Part shown: in pieces, positions 51,600-59,704 of the stretch | How the letters are laid out: each line of letters starts with the position of its first letter | Numbering within the stretch: position 1 is the first letter of the stretch | Origin: Bradyrhizobium sp. DOA9 | GTDB lineage: Bacteria; Pseudomonadota; Alphaproteobacteria; Rhizobiales; Xanthobacteraceae | Assembly: GCF_000617845.2 (NCBI RefSeq) | Contig: NZ_DF820425.1 | Coordinates: 6,764,741 to 6,828,740, forward strand | Direction of reading: 5' to 3' | DNA: 64,000 nucleotides | Notes under the pieces: generated by a model | Told to the model about the DNA's origin: nothing | The model's database searches: none | Seen by the model: only the letters and a program-made list of their open reading frames with translations | Made by a program: the position numbers and the translations under genes

Positions 51600-51678
51600 C
51601 TGGCTCTCACGACAACTCCGAAACTGGCACGACATCGTCGCAAGCTGGGCCCATTGTGGGGGGCACGGAGCGACCGAG

Positions 51679-52125
51679 ATGCCGTTACTGGCGTACTTCT
51701 GGAAGGTCGGCGCAGCGTTGCTCGCGCTCCTCTTCCTTGCGGACTTTTGTCTGCCCAAGGTTCCGGTTACCGAGAGGACGGTAGACGATCAACCGGCCAT
51801 CCGCATCCACTCGGATCGCAAATGGCCCGAACGCGTGGTCCTCGACTCGAGCTTGTCAATGTTGATGACGGCCGCCCGTGCGCCGGCGATCGCAGAGCCT
51901 GCTTCACCCCTTCCAGAGTCCGCGACCATACGGGCGGAGACCCCTGCAACTGCCAATGCACTCGCGATGACCGGTGCGGAATCGCTGTCGCGCCAAGCCA
52001 TCGAGCGCAGGTTGCCGCGAAGGTCGCAACACGTTGCGGCGCGATCGAAACGCCACCCGACGCTGCAACAGGTCGTGGCAGCACGGCAGCCACAGCTCGG
52101 CTGGTTTGGTTACCGCTACTGGTGA
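51679..52125 (+). CDS. hypothetical protein with N-terminal membrane helix, 148 residues
   Basis: Starts MPLLAYFWKVGAALLALLFL, a membrane anchor or uncleaved signal, then a hydrophilic Arg/Ala-rich stretch and a C-terminal end LGWFGYRYW. No domain recognised. The FixK box 80 bases upstream in the right direction suggests expression under low oxygen. Codon bias is weaker than in core genes but the frame is intact. Confidence 0.6.
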   Translation: MPLLAYFWKVGAALLALLFLADFCLPKVPVTERTVDDQPAIRIHSDRKWPERVVLDSSLSMLMTAARAPAIAEPASPLPESATIRAETPATANALAMTGAESLSRQAIERRLPRRSQHVAARSKRHPTLQQVVAARQPQLGWFGYRYW

Positions 52126-52126
52126 C

Positions 52127-52345
52127 CTAGCCAGCTCTGCTCTCAGCCAGCTCAGCGCATATGGTCCAAAACTGATGTGTACGCTGATGCGCACGATCTA
52201 TTCGTATTTGATGCATTCGCTTCACTGCCAGCGGAGGCACCTTCGCTTTCTCGACAACAACCAGCGTCACGTCGTCATCATGGACCGACGGAGCCTTGCC
52301 GCATTCGACCAGCAGAGGTGACGCCGAACCGGCGTCCGCATTCAT
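52127..52345 (-). CDS. doubtful small frame, 72 residues
   Basis: A minus-strand frame (MNADAGSASPLLVECGKAPS) with GC-rich third positions only in its first 43 codons. Its start lies just downstream of the terminator of the Omp gene. It has no recognised relatives and no good ribosome-binding site. Kept only because the stretch otherwise holds nothing. Confidence 0.2.
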   Translation of the reverse strand: MNADAGSASPLLVECGKAPSVHDDDVTLVVVEKAKVPPLAVKRMHQIRIDRAHQRTHQFWTICAELAESRAG

Positions 52346-52357
52346 GCGAGCCCCATG

Positions 52358-52384
52358 AAAAAGGCCCCGGTCGCTTCCGGGGCC
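52358..52384 (-). terminator. intrinsic terminator of the outer-membrane protein gene
   Basis: GGCCCCGG and CCGGGGCC (52363-52384) form a perfect 8-base stem around a 6-base loop, followed on the minus strand by five T residues (52362-52358). It lies 27 bases past the stop at 52411. Confidence 0.85.
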
Positions 52385-52410
52385 TCTCGTTCATCGGGAA
52401 GTCGCAAAGG

Positions 52411-53169
52411 TCAATAGCGAGCCGTGACCGGCGCCCCGTAGCCGCCGAAACGGTAATTCAACCGAAGCGTGACCATGTCGACGTCCTGGCTAACCCCGCT
52501 GCCGGTGAGGGTGAAACCACCGGGCGTGACCACCCCAGCGAATCCAAAGTTGTCACGTCCCATCCAAAGATGGTCATACTCGATGCCGAACGACCAGTTC
52601 GGCGCGAAGCCGTATTCCCAGCCGACGCCCAGAGCGCCGCCCCAGCGCGTGTGCCCGGCCGAGGCCAAGCCGACCCCGGTGACATTGTTGAAGATGTCGA
52701 AGCGATTTCGCGTCACGGCGGCGCCGCCCTTGACGTAGAGCAGCGAGGCGTTCCATGCCCAGCCAAGTTGAGCCGTTAACAGCCCGATACCGTCGATCTT
52801 GCCCGTGGTCGAAATCGTCGGATCGATCAGGCTGACGCGCGTGTTCTTGATTTCGGCCCAATCGCCCTGCGCCTCCAGGCCAAACACAAACTGGTTGGTT
52901 TGCCAGCGATAGCCGATCTGGCCACCCACGAGACCGCCGGAGCGATCGGCGCAGCCAGCTGCAACCGTTCCTGCGGGCGTCACGAAATCCGCGCAGCCAT
53001 GGCTCCGTCCCCAGCCTCCATTGGCGCCAATATAGAAGCCGCTCCAATTATAGATCGCCACCAAGGGCGCAGGCGGCGGTGTCGTCTTGACGGCCATGTC
53101 GGCCGCCATGGCCGGAGCCGTCAAACCCAGCGCCGTGAAGCCGACCGCAGCGATTACAAACTTCCTCAT
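52411..53169 (-). CDS. outer-membrane beta-barrel protein (Omp25/Omp31-like)
   Basis: A 252-residue porin-like protein. Start MRKFVIAAVGFTALGLTAPAMA at 53169 is a cleaved signal, with GGGGATGAG upstream. The mature chain opens with the Rhizobiales pattern IYNWSGFYIGANGGWG, contains alternating strands such as GGLVGGQIGYRWQTNQFVFG and WGGALGVGWEYGFAPNW, and ends with an aromatic-rich strand TLRLNYRFGG. Two Cys (in the HGCADF and AAGCADR loops) may form a disulphide. Probably one eight-stranded barrel with structural or immune-recognition roles in relatives. Confidence 0.9.
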   Translation of the reverse strand: MRKFVIAAVGFTALGLTAPAMAADMAVKTTPPPAPLVAIYNWSGFYIGANGGWGRSHGCADFVTPAGTVAAGCADRSGGLVGGQIGYRWQTNQFVFGLEAQGDWAEIKNTRVSLIDPTISTTGKIDGIGLLTAQLGWAWNASLLYVKGGAAVTRNRFDIFNNVTGVGLASAGHTRWGGALGVGWEYGFAPNWSFGIEYDHLWMGRDNFGFAGVVTPGGFTLTGSGVSQDVDMVTLRLNYRFGGYGAPVTARY

Positions 53170-53331
53170 GGTCTCATCCCCTTTTGCTCGTAGTCTTCTT
53201 TCGGACGCGCGCCGTTGTGCAGGCTGGCATGCACACGAACTGCGAACACCGTGAAGCGTATGCGTGAGGGCCCTTTTCGGGCGTATCAAAATGGCAACAG
53301 TCAAAGACGATCGCTATGCACAGCAACGTGC

Positions 53332-53598
53332 TTAGTCGCCCGTTGGAATTTGGGACGCTTCGTCGCTGTCCTGCTCCTCGGCAAGCCAAGCGGCGATATC
53401 GGACGAGGGTATGAGCCGCCGGGGAAGTTGGGGATTGAGGGTGCCCGCGAAGACCGCGAGTCCTTCATCAAGTTTTGCACGCGCGAACAGCTTAGCCTCG
53501 GCCTCTGTGGCAAACGTCTTCGTCTCACGGGGGGTTCGCTGCCGCAGAAGCAAGCCCCGCTTCCGGACTTCGAAGGTGACGTACCAAGTCGCAACCAT
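53332..53598 (-). CDS. conserved small hypothetical protein, 88 residues
   Basis: Starts MVATWYVTFEVRKRG at 53598 (TTG 53604 is an alternative). Central motif TKTFATEAEAKLFARAKLDEGL, then NPQLPRRLIPSSDIAAWL, looks like a small globular DNA- or ligand-binding domain. A FixK-type box is centred 67 bases upstream, so a start near 53624 gives a short leader. Probably a low-oxygen gene. Function unknown. Confidence 0.72.
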   Translation of the reverse strand: MVATWYVTFEVRKRGLLLRQRTPRETKTFATEAEAKLFARAKLDEGLAVFAGTLNPQLPRRLIPSSDIAAWLAEEQDSDEASQIPTGD

Positions 53599-53658
53599 GA
53601 TCAAAGCTCGAATGCCACCAGCTCCTCGCTCCTTGTGGTGGGGACACCGGGCGCGCGT

Positions 53659-53672
53659 TTGATTCAGATCAA
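53659..53672. promoter_or_regulatory. FixK/FNR-type box
   Basis: TTGATTCAGATCAA fits TTGAT-N4-ATCAA and is the exact reverse complement of the box at 51586-51599. It lies upstream of the minus-strand gene starting at 53598. Confidence 0.7.
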
Positions 53673-53924
53673 GCTGCTGGCCTGCTCGGATTTGCGATCA
53701 GCCGGTACGCCAGCCAGAGTACGGAGCGTAGATGAGCATTGCTCGTCGGCCGGTGGCGCTCGTCGGCTGTTCAGCAGGAGCGCGCGGCTGCGACACACTC
53801 TTGCGTTGCAGTTACATTGGTCGCGACTGCACAAATCGGCGGTCATTGCGCTGATAGCCGCGGCCAGGCCATCATGCGTCGACGGGCCACCCCGACGCGC
53901 CCGGAATGCCGAAGCAGAGCCAGC
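53673..53924. other. intergenic stretch without recognised gene
   Basis: Nothing but weak frames is seen here between the FixK box and the acetyltransferase gene. The promoter of the latter is probably in this stretch. Confidence 0.5.
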
Positions 53925-54422
53925 ATGGACCATTTCACCACCGATCGCCTGACCGCCGAGCGGTTGCGCGAGGACCACCTCGCCGACCTTGTCGCGCTGC
54001 ATCGCGACGCCGAGGTCTCCCGTTTTCTCGGCGGGGTGCGGACGCCCGAGGTCACGCAAGCTTATCTTGCGACCAACATGGCCCATTGGGATCAGCACGG
54101 CTTCGGACTCTGGTCGGTGCGAACGAAAGACGGGGCCTTCGCCGGACGAGCGGGCATTCGGCACATTCTCGTGGACGATGTCGACGAGATCGAAATCGCC
54201 TACGCGTTCAAGCGCGAATTCTGGGGCCAGGGATTTGCCAGCGAGATCGCGACCGCGCTGACGGACATCGGACTGTCACGGCTTGCGCTGCCGTCCCTCA
54301 TCGGCATCGTCTATGTCGGCAACACTGCATCCCGCCGCGTGCTGGAGAAATCGAACTATCTCCTCGAGCGCAGCACGAACCGTCACGGCGAAGACGTCGT
54401 GATCTACCGCATCCGGCGGTGA
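53925..54422 (+). CDS. RimJ/RimL-type GNAT acetyltransferase
   Basis: A 165-residue protein starting MDHFTTDRLTAERLREDHLA at 53925. The acetyl-CoA loop KREFWGQGFASEIATALTD has Q-G-F-A, and VYVGNTASRRVLEKSNYLLE is the RimJ/RimL C-terminal motif. It transfers acetyl groups to a protein N-terminus or small molecule. Single gene; substrate unknown. Confidence 0.85.
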   Translation: MDHFTTDRLTAERLREDHLADLVALHRDAEVSRFLGGVRTPEVTQAYLATNMAHWDQHGFGLWSVRTKDGAFAGRAGIRHILVDDVDEIEIAYAFKREFWGQGFASEIATALTDIGLSRLALPSLIGIVYVGNTASRRVLEKSNYLLERSTNRHGEDVVIYRIRR

Positions 54423-54616
54423 GCGCCACAAGGGACCGGAGCTCAGGCGGCTCGCTTGTGTTCATTTTTGAACCGACACGATCCGGTGGTCGGCCCCGTC
54501 CCAAGGCCTCGACCCGGTGAATACGCCAATTCGCGCGATTGATTGACGGCGCCTTCGCATTGGGGCGGCAACGATGCGGCCCTGATCGTCCGGATCGTCC
54601 GGGGCATTTCGGGACG

Positions 54617-54641
54617 GGAACTCTAGCCCGGCCCGAGAGTT
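54617..54641 (+). promoter_or_regulatory. EcfG-like promoter (and palindrome) upstream of the KaiC-like gene
   Basis: GGAAC (54617-54621) is followed after 16 bases by AGTT (54638-54641), one base off the CGTT of the EcfG -10. The same stretch is a palindrome, GGAACTCT at 54617-54624 and AGAGTTCC at 54636-54643, so a repressor site is an alternative. It lies 89 bases before the start at 54730. The rest of 54423-54729 shows no gene. Confidence 0.45.
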
Positions 54642-54729
54642 CCTTAGTCGGCTCTGTTGCCAAATCCGTCTCCCGGCGTGCGCCTGGAGCGCATGGAGAG
54701 CTTTCGGAAGATACGCGTAAGGGGGGTTC

Positions 54730-56241
54730 ATGACCGGTCAATCCGCGGCTGCTCCAGGCAGCGACAAGGATTTTCCGAGAATTTCGACCGGCAGCGAAGG
54801 GCTGGACGACATCCTCGGCGGCGGCCTGGATGCCAACCGGATGTATCTCTACGAGGGACGGCCGGGCACCGGCAAGACGACGATCGCGCTGCAATTCCTG
54901 CTCAGGGGCGTGCGCGACGGCGAACGCGTGCTCTACATTTCCCTGTCCGAAACCAAGCGGGAGCTCGACCTGGTCGCGCGACGGCACGGATGGTCGCTGC
55001 AAGGGGTCGACATTTTCGAGCTGGTCCCGCCCGAGACAACGCTCGATCCGGACCGGGAGCTCACGGTGTTCCATCCCGCCGAGATGGAGCTGAGCGAGAC
55101 AACCAATCTGATCTTCAGGGAGGTCGAACGCATCAATCCCACCCGGGTGGTGCTCGACAGCCTGTCCGAGCTGCGGCTGCTTGCCCAGAATCCGCTGCGC
55201 TACAGGCGCCAGGTTCTGGCCTTGAAGCATTTCTTCACCAACCGCAACTGCACCGTCGTCCTGCTCGACGACCTGTCGTCGTCCCAGGACGACCTGCAAC
55301 TGCACTCCATCGCGCATGGCGTGGTGATGCTGGAACAGCTTGCTCTCGGTTATGGCGCCGAACGGCGGCGGCTTCGCGTGATCAAGATGCGCGGCATCCG
55401 CTTTCGGGGCGGTTTCCACGATTTTACGATCGCCGAAGGAGGACTGCGGATCTTCCCCCGGCTCGTCGCGGCCGAACATCACAAGAGCTTTTCCGGAGAG
55501 TTCACTCCCAGCGGCAACGCCGAGCTCGATCAGCTGCTGGGAGGCGGCCTCGAGCGCGGCACCAACGCCCTTCTGTTAGGCGCTGCCGGCGTCGGCAAGT
55601 CTTCGGTCGCGCTGACCTATGCGATCGCGGCTGCCGAGCGTGGCGAGCATGCCGTGTTCTTCGCCTTCGACGAAGGCCGCGGCACCGTGGAAGCCCGCGC
55701 CCGAACACTCGGCCTGTCTCTGCAAGAGCACCTTGAATCGGGACAAATCCGGTTTCAACAGATCGATCCTGCCGAGCTTTCGCCGGGCGAGTTCGCGGCG
55801 AACGTGCGCAGGAGCGTCGAGGTCGACAATGCCCGCATCGTCATCATCGACAGCCTCAACGGCTATCTGAACGCGATGCCGGACGAGCGCTTTCTCATCC
55901 TGCAAATGCATGAGCTCCTGAGCTATCTGGCTCAGCAGGGCGTGGTCACCATCCTGATCCTGGCTCAGCATGGCTTGGTGGGGCCGATGGAGACGCCGCT
56001 CGACATGAGCTATTTGAGCGATGCGGTGCTGATGCTGCGTTATTTCGAGTTCGGCGGAACGGTGCGCCGCGCCTTGTCCGTGGTCAAGAAACGCAGCGGC
56101 TGTCACGAGCATACCATCCGCGAGTTTCGGCTCGGCAGAACCGGCATCCGGCTGGGACCGCCCCTCCAGCACTTCAGCGGGATCTTTTCCGGCAACCCGC
56201 ATTATGCCGGCACCGACATCCCGGAAGGACCGGCCGAATGA
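54730..56241 (+). CDS. double-domain KaiC-like ATPase
   Basis: A 503-residue protein of two RecA/KaiC domains. CI has Walker A GRPGTGKT (43-50) and RVVLDSLSE (139-147). CII has Walker A GAAGVGKS (284-291) and RIVIIDSLN (369-377). The paired Glu of KaiC is LSE in CI (72-74) and FDE in CII (313-315). Where cyanobacterial KaiC has Ser431-Thr432, this protein has MSYLSD, Ser427-Tyr428, so one autophosphorylation residue is kept and the other is Tyr. The basic, aromatic C-terminal tail differs from KaiC's KaiA-binding tail. Stop overlaps the kinase start (ATGA). No kaiA or kaiB lies in the window. Likely an ATP-driven switch or timer that signals through the kinase. Confidence 0.88.
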   Translation: MTGQSAAAPGSDKDFPRISTGSEGLDDILGGGLDANRMYLYEGRPGTGKTTIALQFLLRGVRDGERVLYISLSETKRELDLVARRHGWSLQGVDIFELVPPETTLDPDRELTVFHPAEMELSETTNLIFREVERINPTRVVLDSLSELRLLAQNPLRYRRQVLALKHFFTNRNCTVVLLDDLSSSQDDLQLHSIAHGVVMLEQLALGYGAERRRLRVIKMRGIRFRGGFHDFTIAEGGLRIFPRLVAAEHHKSFSGEFTPSGNAELDQLLGGGLERGTNALLLGAAGVGKSSVALTYAIAAAERGEHAVFFAFDEGRGTVEARARTLGLSLQEHLESGQIRFQQIDPAELSPGEFAANVRRSVEVDNARIVIIDSLNGYLNAMPDERFLILQMHELLSYLAQQGVVTILILAQHGLVGPMETPLDMSYLSDAVLMLRYFEFGGTVRRALSVVKKRSGCHEHTIREFRLGRTGIRLGPPLQHFSGIFSGNPHYAGTDIPEGPAE

Positions 56242-57944
56242 GCGCCGACCGGGATCACCGGGTCCTCATATTCGCTCCGATCGGTCGCGACGGCCCCGCA
56301 TCGGCCGAGCTTTTGCGCGGCGCGAACCTTGCGGCCATCAACTGCACAAGCCTGCCCGAACTCGTCAGCGAGATGACCGCCGGGGTCGGCGCCGTGTTCT
56401 TGGCCGAGGAAGGATTGTTCGGGAAAGACACGGCGCCGCTGGCACAATGGATAGCGGGCCAACCGCCATGGTCCGACCTTCCTTTCGTCGTCCTCACCAG
56501 CCATCGCGAGCAGCCTGCGGTCGTCGCCTGGCGGCGCAGCATCGTCGAGCTTCTCCGCAACGTTTCGCTGCTCGAAAGGCCGGTGCAGCCGATCACGCTA
56601 ACCAGCGCCATCCAATCGGCGATGCGGGCACGCCGGCGTCAATACGAACTCCGCGCGCTGCTAAAGGCGCGCGAGCAGACCGCGCAGGAGCTCGAGAAAC
56701 TGGTGATCGAGCGGACCAAAGCGCTGGAGGAAGCCAACAAGCAGCTTCGCCTCGAAATGGAGGAGCGCGCGCGCGTCGAGGAAACGCTTCGCCAGGCCCA
56801 GAAGATCGAAGCCATCGGCCAGCTCACCGGCGGCGTGGCGCACGACTTCAACAATCTGTTGATGGTGATTTCCGGCGGCCTCGACATGCTCGACCGCCAG
56901 GCCGATCCGAACCGCCGCCGCCGCCTGATGGACGGAATGATCCAGGCGGCGCAGCGCGGGGCGAGCCTGACGAGGCAACTCCTGGCATTCTCGCGGCGGC
57001 AGAAGCTCCGGCCGGAGCCGGTCGACGTCGCCGCGCAGATCGGCGGTATGCGCGAGCTGCTCGATCGCAGCCTGAGGGGCGACGTCCATGTCGAGTTCGA
57101 CTTTCCGGAGCAGCTGTGGCCGGTGGAGGTCGATCCCGGAGAGCTCGAGCTCGTCATTCTCAACCTGGCCGTCAACGCCCGCGACGCCATGCCCAACGGC
57201 GGCACCATCGTCGTGCGCGGGGAAAACCTGCCCGACCTGAGCGAGGGCGAGATCGCCGGCGACTATGTCCGCCTGTCCGTCATCGACACCGGCGTCGGCA
57301 TGCCCAAGGAGATTCTGTCGCGCGTGTTCGAGCCGTTCTTCACGACCAAGGACGTCGGCAAGGGGTCGGGACTTGGGCTCGCGCAGGTCCATGGATTTGC
57401 GACGCAGTCGCAGGGCACCGTGCGGATTCAATCTGAGGTCGGCCGGGGCACGAGCATCGAGCTGTACCTGCCGCGATCCTTCGAGACTCCGTCCGGCGAA
57501 CGACATCTCATCGACATCACCAGGGCGCGCCCGAAAAAGAGCAATCAGGGGCAGATCCTGCTGGTGGAGGACGATGACGAGGTTGCGGCACTCGTCAGCG
57601 AGATGCTCGGCCAGCTCGGTTACGAGGTCACGCGCGCCGCCAGCGCTGCCGCGGCGCTCGGCGCCCTGGCCGATGGCCGCTCGGTCGATGTCGTTTTCTC
57701 GGACATCATGATGCCGGGCGGCATGAATGGAGTCGAGCTTGCGCACGAGATCAAGAAGCGACGAAGCGACATCCCGATATTGCTGACCAGCGGATACGCC
57801 GAAGCCTCGGTCCGTGAAGCGGAGAGCGCGGGTATCGAGATCTTGCCGAAACCCTATCACATCGACGATCTGGCTACGGCCTTGGCCGCGGCGAAGTCCA
57901 GCCTACGGCGCGATGCGGGATCCCAACGCTCGAATTCCCGTTGA
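56238..57944 (+). CDS. hybrid histidine kinase partner of the KaiC-like protein
   Basis: A 568-residue protein. Residues 1-135 resemble a receiver-like fold without a clear phospho-acceptor Asp (RVLIFAPIGRDGP, LPFVVLTSHRE). A coiled coil (140-190) leads to HisKA with His202 in GGVAHDFNN, HATPase_c with N box VNARDAMPN and G boxes DTGVGMP and GKGSGLGLAQ, and a C-terminal receiver with VEDDDEV and acceptor Asp489 in VFSDIMMPGG and Lys538 in LPKPY. No membrane segment, so it senses inside the cell. The 4-base overlap with the KaiC-like gene makes that protein the most likely input. Confidence 0.9.
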   Translation: MSADRDHRVLIFAPIGRDGPASAELLRGANLAAINCTSLPELVSEMTAGVGAVFLAEEGLFGKDTAPLAQWIAGQPPWSDLPFVVLTSHREQPAVVAWRRSIVELLRNVSLLERPVQPITLTSAIQSAMRARRRQYELRALLKAREQTAQELEKLVIERTKALEEANKQLRLEMEERARVEETLRQAQKIEAIGQLTGGVAHDFNNLLMVISGGLDMLDRQADPNRRRRLMDGMIQAAQRGASLTRQLLAFSRRQKLRPEPVDVAAQIGGMRELLDRSLRGDVHVEFDFPEQLWPVEVDPGELELVILNLAVNARDAMPNGGTIVVRGENLPDLSEGEIAGDYVRLSVIDTGVGMPKEILSRVFEPFFTTKDVGKGSGLGLAQVHGFATQSQGTVRIQSEVGRGTSIELYLPRSFETPSGERHLIDITRARPKKSNQGQILLVEDDDEVAALVSEMLGQLGYEVTRAASAAAALGALADGRSVDVVFSDIMMPGGMNGVELAHEIKKRRSDIPILLTSGYAEASVREAESAGIEILPKPYHIDDLATALAAAKSSLRRDAGSQRSNSR

Positions 57945-57978
57945 GAGCCGCTCCGGATTTCGCTCGCGTTGTATCTGT

Positions 57979-58025
57979 GGCCATGCTTCGAGCGCCCGCC
58001 GTTGGCGGGACCTCAGGATGAGGAC
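57979..58025. repeat. short intergenic palindromic repeat, family C
   Basis: GGCCATGCTTCGAGCGCCCGCC and GGCGGGACCTCAGGATGAGG form an imperfect hairpin (CCCGCC/GGCGGG core) between the kinase gene and a convergent small gene. This looks like a common rhizobial intergenic unit. It may serve as a bidirectional terminator. Confidence 0.5.
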
Positions 58026-58066
58026 CGGGTACGTGGCACCGTCTCAGCGCGCCACCATACCAAGCC

Positions 58067-58309
58067 TTACCGGAAATATCCCAGCACGAGATCGACGTCC
58101 GCGCTGCGGGCCGCGGCGCCGTTCAGCTCGGCGTCGATGACGCGGCGACAGGCATCGATCGCGGCGTGGTCGCCGAGATCGTTGGCGGCTTCGAGCACGA
58201 GCCAGGCGGCGTCAACCGAGGCCTTGTCCGGAGCTGCGCCGCCGAGATCGGCGCTGGCGGCATTGACGAGATTCTTCTTGCGAACGGCGGTGCCGAATTG
58301 AGGCAACAT
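58067..58309 (-). CDS. conserved hypothetical protein, 80 residues
   Basis: Starts MLPQFGTAVRKKNLVNAASAD at 58309 with AGGGGAG upstream. It is Ala/Asp-rich and helical (DAAWLVLEAANDLGDHAAIDACRRVIDAEL), like a small TPR-like or bundle protein. It is downstream of the DUF2336 gene on the same strand, separated by 43 bases, and is probably co-transcribed. Function unknown. Confidence 0.75.
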   Translation of the reverse strand: MLPQFGTAVRKKNLVNAASADLGGAAPDKASVDAAWLVLEAANDLGDHAAIDACRRVIDAELNGAAARSADVDLVLGYFR

Positions 58310-58352
58310 TGCAGGTACTCCCCTCTCCTAGTGGACCTGTCAGTGGACTTTG

Positions 58353-59471
58353 TCAGTGGACTTGGAGCTCGGGCTGACGGCCCGCATCGGCACCCGCGCC
58401 GGTCTTGCGCGACTGGTAGAACTTCAGAATGCTGCGCGAAGTCTCGATGTTGAGCCGGCCGAACTCGCGCTCGTTGTCGCGGAGGTCGCGCGCCGTGATC
58501 AGATGATCCTTGGCACCGAGGAACAAAAGCGACATGGTCGTGTCCCAGGAGAAGTCGAGCGCCTTGCACAGCACCAGCATCATCTCGCGATTGCGGTCCA
58601 TCAAGGCGCGCTCGATCACGTCGACCGGCAGCGCCGACAGCAGCGACAGGCCGATCTGCACCTCGTCGAAGCGGTGTTGGCGGGCATAGTTCGAGATCGA
58701 ATCCTGGTTGAGATTGCCCTGGCGATACTGCGTCGTGACCACGCGCTTGGCGACGAAATAGCTGCGCGAGGACGGGCCGAACTTGGACTGGAGATCGCCG
58801 GTGACCTCGGTCACCGAGCTCTGGATCTGCGACATCATCTCGGGCCGCTCGATCTCGAGGCGGCGGCGGACGTCTTCGGAGGCCTTGGCGATCAGCTGCT
58901 GGAAGATGTGGCGCGGCACGTCCTTGCGCAGGCCGAGCTGCTCGGCAAGGATCGAATCGCCCTCGGCGCGGCGGACCATGTGCAAGAGGCCCGAGCCGGA
59001 GAAACGCGCGCCTTCGTTCCTGGCGACCGACGTCACGACCTCCTGGTTGCCACGCTTGACCAGCACGTCGGTCACGGCTTCGCCGATCGACTTGCGCTGG
59101 GAGATCGCGAGCAGATGCGACTGGCTCTTGGTCAGGGCGCTCTCGACCAGCATCTTCTCGTCGATACGAGTGGAATCGCGCAGCACGGGGCCGGCAACCG
59201 CGATCTCATCGTCGAGCGCGAGCTTCTCGATGACGTTGAGCGGGGCGTGATCGCAGGCCGACATCACCTCCGAGAGCTGCGCCCGCGCGGCGACCTCGAT
59301 CTCGTCGGCGAGCCGGCCGATCACCTCGCCGAACGTGCTGATCTCGTCGTCGCTGTAGCGGCCGGTGATCAGGATGTCGGTCGCGTGCCACAATGCGCGC
59401 GCCCGGCTTTCGTCGGTGCCGCGCGCGATCGCGTCGTCCAGATCCTGCAGAAGCGATTTCGCCCCGTTCAT
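58353..59471 (-). CDS. DUF2336 domain protein
   Basis: A 372-residue, wholly helical repeat-like protein. DUF2336 landmarks are LVESALTKSQSHLLAISQRKSIGEAVTDVLVKRG and VTSVARNEGARFSGSGLLHMVRRA. It probably folds as HEAT-like repeats and so binds another protein. The ATG at 59471 opens a run of uninterrupted strong codon bias. Related proteins are found in most Rhizobiales without known function. Confidence 0.85.
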   Translation of the reverse strand: MNGAKSLLQDLDDAIARGTDESRARALWHATDILITGRYSDDEISTFGEVIGRLADEIEVAARAQLSEVMSACDHAPLNVIEKLALDDEIAVAGPVLRDSTRIDEKMLVESALTKSQSHLLAISQRKSIGEAVTDVLVKRGNQEVVTSVARNEGARFSGSGLLHMVRRAEGDSILAEQLGLRKDVPRHIFQQLIAKASEDVRRRLEIERPEMMSQIQSSVTEVTGDLQSKFGPSSRSYFVAKRVVTTQYRQGNLNQDSISNYARQHRFDEVQIGLSLLSALPVDVIERALMDRNREMMLVLCKALDFSWDTTMSLLFLGAKDHLITARDLRDNEREFGRLNIETSRSILKFYQSRKTGAGADAGRQPELQVH

Positions 59472-59704
59472 CTCGATAACCCCAATTCTTGGCAGCCCCA
59501 GTTCTTGGCAGCCCCTTGGCGAGCCGTCCCGCCGCTCGCGGCGCCACGCCGAATTCCTCTGGAAACCAACGCTAGAGATGAAACGCGAGAATTCAGTAAA
59601 ACCGGCAAATCAGTTTTGCCGACGAAAATTCGTTCAAATGCGAGGGAATGAGTTAAGAGGCGGGGAAGATGCTGCGCGGGAGGTGCGCTCCCTCTCCCGC
59701 TTGC
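59472..59704. other. intergenic stretch, left remnant of repeat A
   Basis: No gene is seen. The right end, 59686-59700, is CGCTCCCTCTCCCGC, the left arm of a family A palindromic repeat whose other part lies at 60908-61028 beyond the insertion sequence. Confidence 0.6.

Noticed and set aside
52177..52779. A 200-codon plus-strand frame.
   Set aside because: Partly antisense to the beta-barrel gene and crosses its terminator.
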